From: Chlorops oryzae
Lineage: Eukaryota; Arthropoda; Insecta; Diptera; Chloropidae
Direction: 5' to 3'
Length of the DNA: 64,000 nucleotides
Assembly: GCA_020466095.1 (NCBI GenBank)
Contig: CM035808.1
Span: 31,992,391-32,056,390 of the forward strand
The position numbers and the translations under genes are program-made. This document shows positions 43,691 to 54,650 of this stretch, in pieces (position 1 is the first letter of the stretch; each line of letters starts with the position of its first letter). The notes under the pieces were generated by a model that ran no database searches, was not told the origin of the DNA, and saw nothing but the letters and a program-made list of their open reading frames with translations.

Positions 43691-46600
43691 TTATTAAATG
43701 CAAGTCAAACATAAAAAATTTACCAAAAATTTTCCTCGTGCATGTATGAATTAACGAGGTACACTTGATTTCAGTTGTATACTTAATGCGTTGAAGTGCA
43801 TTCAAAATACCATGCGTATACGCAACAAAATTAACTGCACTTTATCATGATTTTTCGAATAAAATATAATATGTCCTAATTCATAAAATAAATAATTGGA
43901 TTTTATTTGAATTGGCGAAAATATATATGTTATGTAAACAATAAAAGATTGTTCCTCTTACGAATTTATGTTATGAACAGCTAGGAATATGTGAACAAAG
44001 CAACTGCAACCACTTTTGCTTCATTTGTAAGGATGAATTTCCATCAGAAGAAGTGACTCAAACGTTCGTGTCCATAATGCAGGAATGTTGCTTAAAACAT
44101 TCTTATCTGTAGAACAGACATATGATGAGTTTCCTAATATTATCTGTGAATAGTACATTGATGTGAATGATTTCCTTCATATCATTACTGAGTAATTTTT
44201 TCAGGCAGCACTATAAATGAACCTGTTTGAATTAAGGATGTGCTTATAGTGACTGTATGTCTTCGTTTTTTCAGCCCCACAGAAATGCAAAACTCTTTAC
44301 CTACTTTAGTGGCTAAGTTGGCGATACATTTTTTCCTTGTGATGAAAAAAATAGTAAGAAAAGAAAGCAACATATTCTTAACCATAAGAATATATCATAA
44401 AATATTTGGAATAATTTGAAGAAATGTTCGTTAAAGTTAAAATTATTTCGAATAATTAATTTTTTATTTTTGTAATGCTAGGTTTTTGAAAGTCATTACT
44501 TAAAACATCCCCACATTAGAAAACCCCAGAAAATTGAAATTCCAGATTAAAGATTCGTCCTTACCTAACTGTATGTTGTTGGCATCAGGCATCCCAGTAA
44601 AGATTACTCAAGGCAACTCGAGTGATTAGTACAGTTGTATTGAAACTCTTGTTATTTTCCTTGTTTGTTTTGATTTTCAGATCCTTACGCTTTTAGAAAG
44701 AAATAAATTTAATTGAAAGCACATGCCTTGTAGAAACTTGTCTTGAAACAACAACAAGTTAAAACTCTTATTCGAAATGCATTTCCTTTAAAAATTTTAT
44801 TTACAATAGAACAATTCAACAATTAATGAAAAAGATTTTCAATCAACCCTTCACGTCGTTTGTAGATTGCATTTAATTCTGCTTCCAAGTAGGTCTTGAC
44901 AGCATTAAAACACAAGGCATTACTTACACAATTATGCCTATGAAGAATTAAAGTTAACATTCACATTTAATGAAAAAGGACGAAAAACAATGAAATAATG
45001 TGCTTTTTCATTTTATATTCATTAGAAAAGCAATCAATTCCTGATTTCTTAATCACAAAACAAAAGAATTATAGAAGCATTGGTTCTTTAATTTGTGTTG
45101 GCAATGCACCAGCATTTTGAGCTTTAAGACCTCACACATACGAATATTGTATATGCACATCTCTTTAAGGCCTTTCAATGATAACAAGTCTGACAAGAAC
45201 TCGAAGAGCTCTGAAGCAATATCACGTATAAGGTATAATACTTCCTACAGAAAGCTGCTTTGCGATGATAATGAAATAAGGTTCTTTTATTGCTGTATTT
45301 TGACTTGCATGTGAACTCCTTAAGACGTCGCACAAGGATAACAGAATGCAGGATATGTCTTTCATAGTATGTGGGCCATAGTTCGCTATCAGAGAAATAT
45401 ATTCATACCCTAGAGAAATGATGCGTTTTCTATTTCCGCAAATAAGGTAAATGCATTGAACAACCTGAAAAATCTAAAAACTTGAAGAATGCTCGGTTTC
45501 TATTAAAGGAATGGCTTAGTGCAAAAAAAAAAAGAAAAAAATCCACAAAAATGAAAAAGCTTTATTCGGAAAATTTTTAAAACTAAATGCTATGTGCCTG
45601 GATGGAAAATTTGAGGAAAACTTAAAATTAAATTTACCAGAACAAGTTTTTTTTTTTTCCTACTATCGCTCCTTAAAAATTCTTGTTGGATAACTTCTGT
45701 GGTGGTTTCGAAATAGAGTTAGCTTTTAAGTGCACCGAAGTTGGTTTTAAATGCGCTGAAAGTCCCACATTCGAACCACTTTTGTGAAGACTTTCAAAGT
45801 TACTAACCCAAAAAGCTTCAGAATACACACACGAAAAACCGCACTGGAAATGGCAGAATTGGTGCATTTAATCATAGTCTCTTGGAAGGAATGGAAGTTG
45901 ACTGGGATGAGCAGAAATTGATGTAGACCTAACTGCTCACATATACACATTTTGGTTGTTTAAATAACATTTAATCCCAATATAGAGGACATGATTCCTT
46001 AACCGAAACATAGGATTTCATGCATATAGTAAAACGAAAAAGGATAAAGGCCATTCCATTAGTCTCACCCGTCACTAATGCATTATTTTAAATTTAATAA
46101 TTTAAAACAATCAGAGTGATTACCAGTATTAATATTTCTGAAAACTTTTATCAACAGTTAGGCAATGAAATAACCAGAATGGCTGTGACGGGTGAAACCT
46201 TTAGGACCGTTTTTCATGGAATTGCCCATAAGTAAAAAATCCTTTCCATTGAAATTAATTTTCCATTAAGATTGGCTGCTCCAAGAAAACAAAATCCAAC
46301 AAAAACAATCGGAGTCAATTCGCTGGAAGCATTCGTGAACTTCATCGCTTAAAAGCAGTCCCGGTGAGAAGTTGAAGCACATTTTTTAACTCTTTTTCCA
46401 TTGCTGTTCTTTCTTTCTGTTCATTGTTTTCAGTCAACGTAAAAATCTCATCACAATCCAGTTGACACAATGTGAAGCCCCTCTTTTTTTGAATTTCAAG
46501 TGAAAAATACATTGAAGGTGGGCCAAGTGTTTGCGGGAATGGGAAAAGTTTTCGCGAGATTCGTGCAAAAAGGAATGAAAGAATAAGCACAACAAGAGTC

Positions 46601-49600
46601 AAAAGTTGACACAAAAAACAAGAGTATCACTCGTTAACATGTGCTTTTGCACTTCCTCGAAATTCAGTCAAAACAGCAGATACATTTGCAAATTCCTTGC
46701 AGCCTGCGGCAATTTCCGATGCTCTTTGATATATCGGGAATATTCAATGCGATTGCAGATATGAACAAAAACAAACTCGGCGCACTTTTTCCCGAACGGA
46801 GTTTAACTTTAAAGCCTTGATTTCTAGCTTATGTTGCTTCATTTAAGAGATGTTTGGAAAAGGATATTTTGAGGGATTTAGCCAAGCTTTTTTGACATAA
46901 TTTTTTGTGATAAGCCGACTTAGAAGCTCACTGAACTTCGATGGTTGATTGCTATTGATTGAAGCTACTTATTTAACTTCAGGAAGTTCTCCTCGTGATA
47001 TTGCAACTGAAAATTTTCCACTGAGGCGTTGCTAAGGTTTACAATGCATATTAGCCTTGAGTAAAAAGGACTTTAAAATATTGTCTCGAGGTCACGTATG
47101 AGTCCTTTTTTCTATAGCTATTAACTTTTCTTATGTACCTAAGTATCTTTTTGTGCATATTCAATGAATATTATTCATGGGATTCGTTGTGACCTCCACG
47201 AAACAGAAATTGCAGCGAGCTAAAAAATATTCAATTAAAAGTTAGAGTGAAATAAAGTCTCTCTGGTTTCAAATGAATTCGAGAGCAATTATCGCAGCTG
47301 GACAAAGAGTTAAGTGCCCATTAGAGACTTTACAACTTATTATTACAGTTGCGTTCTCCTTCAGAAAGGATGAGTAAATCGCTTTTTGTTTCATCTGCTG
47401 TAATTGCTTATGCCGAAATTCACTAAATTTTAATATGCAAAAGGACAAATTACTACAAGTGAGCTCCCTTCGACTAAAGTACCCTCATCGCAATCTATTC
47501 AATCGGGAAAAATCCCATAAGTATGCAACGAAATGCAATCTTTTCACATTTTGCCGATACTTTAAGTGAAAAGGAGACTTATTTGATTGAGCCCAAGCAT
47601 TATGGAAATTTTTCTTAGGAAAAAGAAACGATACGAAATTGGTAAGTGATAGAAGCTTAAATACCACACTTTAACATAAAAGAAACGATTGACTACAATA
47701 AGAATATTTTGGTATGTCTTCAGCAATTTCTTAGACGACTTCTCTAAATGGAAAACCATAATAAAAATGTTTTGAGACTTGACATTTTAGAAAGAAATAC
47801 AACGAAAATTTCAATTCATAAGCTCCAAGCTGCTTTAAAATTTAAACTCCTCACTTAGCGTTGATTCCTTTCTTTAAGTGCACTTTGCTTCCAGCTTAAA
47901 TCCTGTGAAGACAAAAATTCTGAGCTTATCTTTTACCACATTTCGTTTTACTTCACCTAAGCTATGAACTGAGAATTTCGAAAGCATAAAGCGAAAAATT
48001 CCCTCTTCAAGACAAAAAATACCACAAAGATCTGAAAATTTGAAAAAGCTCTCCCAGGGAACTCTGAAGGAAACTGTCGATTTTATCTTTTAGGGATAAG
48101 CCTTAGTTCTTTCTGCTGGCAAGAAGCGCACAGCAAGACACGAGGAAGTTAATAAACTTGCAAAAGGAAATTCTGAGCACATGGCATGCGTATTTGAGTA
48201 ACTACTACCTAAGTATATGAAAGAATGACATGTTATGTTTATGTTTTCATTTAAAAGGTATGTAAGGTGTGTCGTTCAGTATTAAAGCAACAAATTCTTA
48301 TTTCAAGGCGATTTCACAAATAGTCAGCGGAAGTGTTATCATTCAATTCAAACCAAACAGAATGAAAACATTTGGAATTCATAAATAAAAATAAAATTTT
48401 CATAGGAATTCATTTTACGGGCATTGTCATGATTGAGTGGCAAGACCACATTCACATCAGGCACTCAAGCTGTAATTGCGCGGGAGTTAGAAGGAGTCCT
48501 TAAGTTTGTTTTTAACTTTTGACAGGAAAAGCAAACTTTGATAAGAGTTTAATGCCTCTCAAACAGCTTGATTGTTTGCAAAGTGGGCTTCAAAGTTTTC
48601 TCTTTCATCCGGCAACATTGCGATCAATTTATTCAAAAAATATTTTTTTATTCATTGAAGGTGTACGCCAACTTTAGAAACAAAACTCAAAATAGTAAAA
48701 TTTATCAAAAGGAATTATAGTTTTCAAATAAGCTCGGTTTCTCAGCTATCCATTAATGCCATTGAACTATTATTCTAACAGATTAAGGGGTAAAATGCAT
48801 TTCCGACATCAATATCAATATCAACAAAAGAAAAATTTTTTTGAATTCGATTCCCGGCGAAAAGTTCATGACTTTCTTCCAGTTTGACCAAATAACATTC
48901 TCCTGTGCATAGTAAGTGAAAGCTCTTATTGCCTTAATGTTAATCATTTAATTAGCATTGATTGAACTAAGTTTTCATTTCAACAACATTAAGTACGAAG
49001 AAAATTTGAAGCACGGAGACCCATAAAAAATTCAACGCCATATCACAAAGTTTCTTTAACTTTCATAACTTAACATAACAATTTCTTCAAAGTATTTAAC
49101 TTTTATGTTTTATTCCGCCCAACATTAAACTAAGTGTCGTCGCAATAGCTTTAATTCTATAAAGAGTACTTAAGGATCCATTTCGTTCTTAAAATAAGAA
49201 TGAGTTCATAGGCTGACCATGAAGGGATACAGGAATTCAAATGTGATATTCCCAAGGGCTTTATTCTTTCAATAAGTTATTGTACTTAAAAAATATTACC
49301 TATGACAAATCAGGACCTAAGCAAGGACACTTAAAATTTTCGAGGAAAAATTTAGCATTGCGTAAATTTGGCAATTGAAAAAGGAAAACTCAACGCCACG
49401 AAATATCTCCCCATCGTCGAAAAGGAGTCAATAATTGTATTAATTAAATTTAGAAAATATTCAAGTATCGATGGCAAAGTAACTCATTCAAATCATAGGG
49501 ATTAACGTCTAATTAGAAATCATGCGTTAAGCATGTAACTATAAAGATATGAATTATGTAATAATAATTCCTAGAATTGAAAAATGAATGTTTTGATCCA

Positions 49601-50798
49601 TGGAATTTAAATTTGAAGGATACCATGGCGATTTATGAACGAATTCATTGAGAGCGGATTAGCGTTGTGCAAAGATAAAAAAAAAAATAAAACCTAAAGG
49701 CTTAAAATACTTTTTTGAAATGTGTTCTTTTCAGCTTTCAGCTTTTGCGTGACGAATTTTTTTAATGAAATCTCATAAGCTTCTGAATTCGCTGTGAACG
49801 AGCTGCAGTTTCTTTGGAGCCTCCTTAAATATCGTCTTCATCTGAAATGAATAAAGCCTTCCACAAAAGCCGTAAATTAATTTTCCAATTGAAAGTCGAA
49901 AGCATTATATTGCTTTTCCGAGCTTCATCATTTTTTATGAAAATATTCGGCGTTCCCAAAATAAAACGAAATTCTTGAGCAGCTCCAAAGCTTTCAGAGT
50001 TCTTCTCATACTAAAATTTGAAATACGAGTAATTCTCAAAGCCAGTTTTAAGTATATGTATATGTATATGTATGTACATTTCGACATGTCGAATCAGTCG
50101 ATTTGGGAGAGGGCCCCCCGCAGTCCGGAAACACATGCTGGTAGGATCGGGTTTTTCAGTTTTTCATCTGTATTTTGATTTGACTCCCATTTTGACCCCC
50201 CACATTGTTTTGAATTCCGAATGTTGATATGAAAAATGAACCTTTTTTTTTTGTTTGTTCATTTAAAATGAGCTTCCAATGAAGCGTAACAAAATTATAC
50301 AATAAACCGCAGTACCTTTTTGATGTTGCGGTCCCCAGTTCAAATCCATTTGGTGGTAAAATGGCAATGTTTGATATAAATAAATTGGAGTAAAAAATAC
50401 TGCTGGCAACAGTGTTCCGGGATGAAATCAATAGCTCAAATTTCGCACTCCCACTAACTAGACATTCAAAACCAAACAAATTCTTTTTTCAGGTGCAATT
50501 TTAATTTGCCGCAAATTGCTGAATCCACATATTTGTGTAAATGTCAATATTCATCTGAATACTTGTTTGAACAACTTTGTTTGACGTCCGAGCATATTGA
50601 AAAAAAAAAAAAACAAAAACTTTCAGCTTCATTGTGCATCAATGAATTTAATATCAAAATTTTTTTTCTATTTTGGGTAAACATTTCATGCTTTGCAGTC
50701 CCCACGGTCTCCAAGAGGCATCGGATGTAGTAAGTGTACTGAAGGGGGTTGTCCAATTTGATTTTTCCTAATTTTAACTTAAAAATTTCCAAATATTA
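43691..50798. other. about 7 kb without recognisable genes
   Basis: No frame here has a recognisable domain, splice context or repeat ends. It could be intron or spacer. Confidence 0.4.
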
Positions 50799-52078
50799 GG
50801 TGTAGTAAAAAGAAATCCAATTTTTCCAATAGATGGCGTTATTTATCTGCATCTCGCGTTGTATAAGTCCGATCGTGTTCCGCTAGGGGGCATTAGAAAG
50901 ATGAAATTTCCTACTAAAAAAGCTTTTTTGACACTTTTTTGATTGATTGATTCAGTTTTGTTTGAGAGCTTGTCAAAGATGGACATCAGCAAAGAGAAAA
51001 TTCGCTACATTTTACAGTTTTTCTTCGATAAGGGAGAAAACGCAAGCCAGGCGGCTGAAAATGTGAATAGCGTTTATGGACCTGATACTGTAACAGCCAA
51101 TCATGCGCAATTTTGGTTTCGTCGATTCCGTTCCGGTAACTTCGATGTCAAGGATGCACCACGCACTGGAAGGCCAATTGTCGAAAATGTCGATAAAATC
51201 ATGGAAATTATCGAGTCCGACCGTCATGTTAGCACTGTTTCGATTGCAAAAGAGCTAAAGATTGCACAAAATACCGTTTGGAACCATTTGAATAAGGCTG
51301 GATACACAAAGAAGCTCGATGTATGGGTGCCACACGAGTTAACGCAAAAAAACCTCATAGACCGAATTTACATCTGCGAATCGCTGCTGAACCGCAACAA
51401 AATCGACCCATTTCTGAAGCGGTTGGTGACTGGTGATGAAAAGTGGGTCACTTACGACAACGTCAAGCGAAAACGGTCGTGGTCGAAACACGGTGAACCA
51501 GCGGAAACGGTGGCCAAGCCAGGATTGACGGCCAGGAAGGTTTTGCTGTGTGTTTGGTGGGATTGGCAGGGAATTATCTACTATGAGCTGCTCCCATACG
51601 GCAAAACTCTTAACTCGGAACTCTACTGTCAACAATTTGACCGTCTGAAGGAAGCAATCGCCCATAAGCGGCCAGCTTTGGCCAATAGGAGAGGAATTGT
51701 GTTCCATCAGGACAACGCCAGGCCACACACATCGATAGTGACTCGCCAGAAGCTCCGGGAGTTTGGTTGGGAGGTTCTTCTGCATCCACCTTATAGTCCG
51801 GACCTGGCACCAAGTGATTACCATCTGTTCCTGTCCATGGCGAACAATTTTGCTGGTGAAACATTCGCTTCAAGAGAGGCTTCTGAAATTCGACTGTCTC
51901 AATTTTTTGCTAATAGGAACGAAGGCTTCTATGAGAGAGGCATAATGAAATTACCTTTAAAATGGCAACAAGTTATCGAACAAAACGGCGCATATTTGAC
52001 CTAAATCGGGTCATTCTAACTATCTTAAATAAAGCCCTCAATTTAATGCAAAAATAATGGATTTCTTTTTACTACACC
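50799..52078 (+). mobile_element. complete mariner element
   Basis: 1280 bp between TA duplications (50797-50798, 52079-52080). The inverted ends start GGTGTAGTAAAAAGAAATCC and match perfectly over 21 bp. It contains one uninterrupted transposase gene. It stands about 330 bp from the LTR element. Confidence 0.93.
50979..52004 (+). CDS. mariner transposase, D,D34D, intact
   Basis: 341 residues from ATG 50979, the usual mariner length. An N-terminal pair of helix-turn-helix regions (about 1-110) is followed by the linker signature WVPHEL (116-121). The catalytic Asp residues are D153 (TGDEKW), D245 (HQDNARPH) and D280 (YSPDLAPSD), with exactly 34 residues between the last two. The enzyme cuts and pastes the surrounding element at TA sites in the nucleus. 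The frame stays open for 12 more codons upstream, but without an ATG. There are no stops or frame breaks, so the protein could be active; this is inference. Subfamily not assigned firmly (irritans-like). Confidence 0.95.
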   Translation: MDISKEKIRYILQFFFDKGENASQAAENVNSVYGPDTVTANHAQFWFRRFRSGNFDVKDAPRTGRPIVENVDKIMEIIESDRHVSTVSIAKELKIAQNTVWNHLNKAGYTKKLDVWVPHELTQKNLIDRIYICESLLNRNKIDPFLKRLVTGDEKWVTYDNVKRKRSWSKHGEPAETVAKPGLTARKVLLCVWWDWQGIIYYELLPYGKTLNSELYCQQFDRLKEAIAHKRPALANRRGIVFHQDNARPHTSIVTRQKLREFGWEVLLHPPYSPDLAPSDYHLFLSMANNFAGETFASREASEIRLSQFFANRNEGFYERGIMKLPLKWQQVIEQNGAYLT

Positions 52079-52080
52079 TA

Positions 52081-52403
52081 ATATTTGTGTACCGGTGTAC
52101 GAGCTGTAGGCCAGAAATTGTAAAAATTGACAAAAATATGGTAAAATTGTTGAGATTTTTTGTATTTGTGGCTACTGGATGGAGTTTTTTAGGGTCAGTT
52201 TTAAATACAGTGCAAGGGTTAATCTTTTTTATAAACAAAAAATCAAATGGTTGAATGGTTTATGAGATATAACTATGCCTCGGAGTTGGAATATGGGCAT
52301 TTCCACAGAAAGGTCTACCGGAAATGAAAATGCCCCAGTTCCTTAAAACAATTTTTGGGTATGAACTATCATAGTAACTCATCTCAATTCCACTATTTAA
52401 GAA
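52081..52403. other. spacer between mariner and gypsy elements
   Basis: Includes ATGGGCATTTCC at about 52294, similar to ends of the MITE family at 1863-2071. No gene. Confidence 0.35.
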
Positions 52404-52407
52404 GATT

Positions 52408-54108
52408 TGTTATGTGCACGTGGCAGCATACTGCCCGGTTCTGCCAGGGGTTAGAGAGCGGGATGCTTCTCAGGAACCGCGAGTTCCGTGTGCTTTCCGG
52501 CTGCTTCAGTCGTGGGGAGGTTCATCTACTCGCGGACCCTTACTCACTCACTAAAAGGCCATAATCAGAAAAAAAATTTGTTGCACACGGTGTATACAAT
52601 ACTCAAAAAAAATAAACAAAAACCAATAACACTGATCTAATAAAAACGAAGTAAGCTACATATGACTGAGAAAAAAAAAAACGGACTAGCACCGAACTGG
52701 CTCCAACCGACACACTACTTGGATGTAGCATGTTCTCCTTCGCCCACCCTACCATGATTTCTGATGTTCCGAAATCCCTTTTCGACACAAACGAGGTTTA
52801 ATTTCAAGCTACATACAAATTTAGATTATTCCAACATATTTTTTTAGATCTTTTAAGCTACATGTTTTTTTTGTCTTAGCCTAAACTCTTGGCCAATGAG
52901 TTAACACAAAGTTAAAGAAAATTTCAATTCTATTCTCGATATAAAAAAAATGGTTGTTACATAAATAGAAATATATATATATATAAAAGTACAAAAACTT
53001 AAAATAAGAAAAGGCTTATCTGGTCGCGCCCGTATCGATATGCTGGATACGGTTCCAACGATGAAGGCTCTCTCGAACTGATCCACGGCGTCGAGTTTCG
53101 TAAATTAGCAGCTGGATGTAATAAAGATGCCGTCAGTGTATTCTTGATACGTTTTAGTTGTGTCTCTCTTTGTTTTAATAAATGTCTTTCTATTTCTGCA
53201 AGGTTTTATTTTGTTTTCTTTGGTTTACTGATAGTTCTAGTTTAGGTTTTACTTGAGAATTTGTTTTTTTTTTGTGTTTTGCGGCGATATAAGTTAAAAC
53301 GTTGTTTTATTTTCTTACATTTTCTGTTTTCTTTCGTCTATGTGTTTTTAGAATATAATTTATCTTAGTTTTGTTTTTTTCTTTTTTTCAAAACCTTTTT
53401 TTCTTTTTAGTTTCTTAAACTCGTGTTTTCTTTTACTTGTTTTTTTAATTTTTGATTTTTAAATTTTAGCGGAAAAGTATAAAATGTAAACTTTTGCTTT
53501 TTAGTTCTTTAAACTCGTGTAATTTTTTTTTTTTTGTTTCTTTCAAATTTTGATTTTTTTTCAGGGAAAGATATCAAATAATAACTTTTTCTTTTTAGTT
53601 CTTTAAACTCGGGAATTTTTTTTTTTTCTTGTTTCTTTTAAATTTTGATTTTTAAATTTCAGCGGAAAATGTCAAATGATAACTTTTTATTTTTAAATTT
53701 TAAAAACTGTTTCTTCGCGAGGCACAAAACTGTATGCCAAATCACGGCGCTCTTGACGATCAATTACTGACTGACTCTATTCGTGTCTCACTCTCAATTT
53801 CTTATAGTCTTCCCTTCTATTAGGCTTTGACCAAAGGGTTCGATTCAAATGGTTTCGAACTTGAGAGAACCTTTAAGGTTTTTAAATGAGCAAACGGTAA
53901 AATCGTACGATTTTGGTTGTGATATTTAGTTCGAAAACAAGGGATAATCGTATGATATTAGCTCGAAAACAAGCGAGGATCATGTGATATTGGTTCGATA
54001 ATAAGCGAAGATCAAAAAAAATTTTAGGAGGCAATAAAAGTTTTTCTCTTTTTAAATTTATTTTTGATTTAGAATTGAGTACCCTATGGTCTGTCAACTC
54101 CCACTACA
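52408..54108 (-). repeat. 3' LTR of the gypsy element
   Basis: 1701 bp, nearly identical to the 5' LTR. The final 25 bases of the integrase C-terminal frame run into it (stop at 54084). Confidence 0.92.
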
Positions 54109-54650
54109 GCACAAGTTTTCTGTGTAATAGAAAGCTTGAAAAAGGGAGTTATTCTTAGAGATGACATGGCTTGATATCTTTTTGGTGGTTTTGCTTTCCG
54201 ACCACTATCCACGTCTTTGAGCTTATATAGGGAATTCCCTAATTTTGCAATCACCTCAGCTTTGATGAATTTGGGAGCTAATTTTGAGTTGAACTTTACT
54301 GTAGCATCACTCTGTATGAAATTCCGACGGAACACCTGGTCTCCCACATTAAAGGAATGTGAAGCACTACGCAAGTTGTATCGTTTAGCCGACAACTGAA
54401 AAGCTTTAGCTATATTTTCCTTAAGTCTCTCACGAGTGATGCTAAGCCGGTCGAATTTACTCAGAAATTCACCTTCAAATCCCTCAAGTTTTCGTAACAA
54501 AGAGTAATCCTGCCCGTTGCATAACATTTGCTGCCCAAAAACGGCAAAATAGGGTGAACATCCAATCGATTGGTGTACCGAATTTCTCAGGGCTTCGCCA
54601 ATATCAGGGATATGATGATCCCAATCAGTCTGATCCTTAGATATATACGC
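54084..54650 (-). pseudogene. integrase C-terminal part displaced by a frame break
   Basis: Open frame with motifs of the gypsy integrase tail: KRYNLRS, FNVGDQVFRRN, KLAPKFI and LGNSLYKLKD, ending just inside the 3' LTR. It follows the pol frame after the break near 54650-54665. It is not expected to be made as part of Pol in this copy. Confidence 0.75.

Noticed and set aside
51339..51824. Minus-strand 161-codon frame
   Set aside because: Antisense shadow of the intact mariner transposase.
52408..52800. Small frames in the LTR (repeated in both LTRs)
   Set aside because: Non-coding LTR sequence; no domain and the frames end differently in the two copies.
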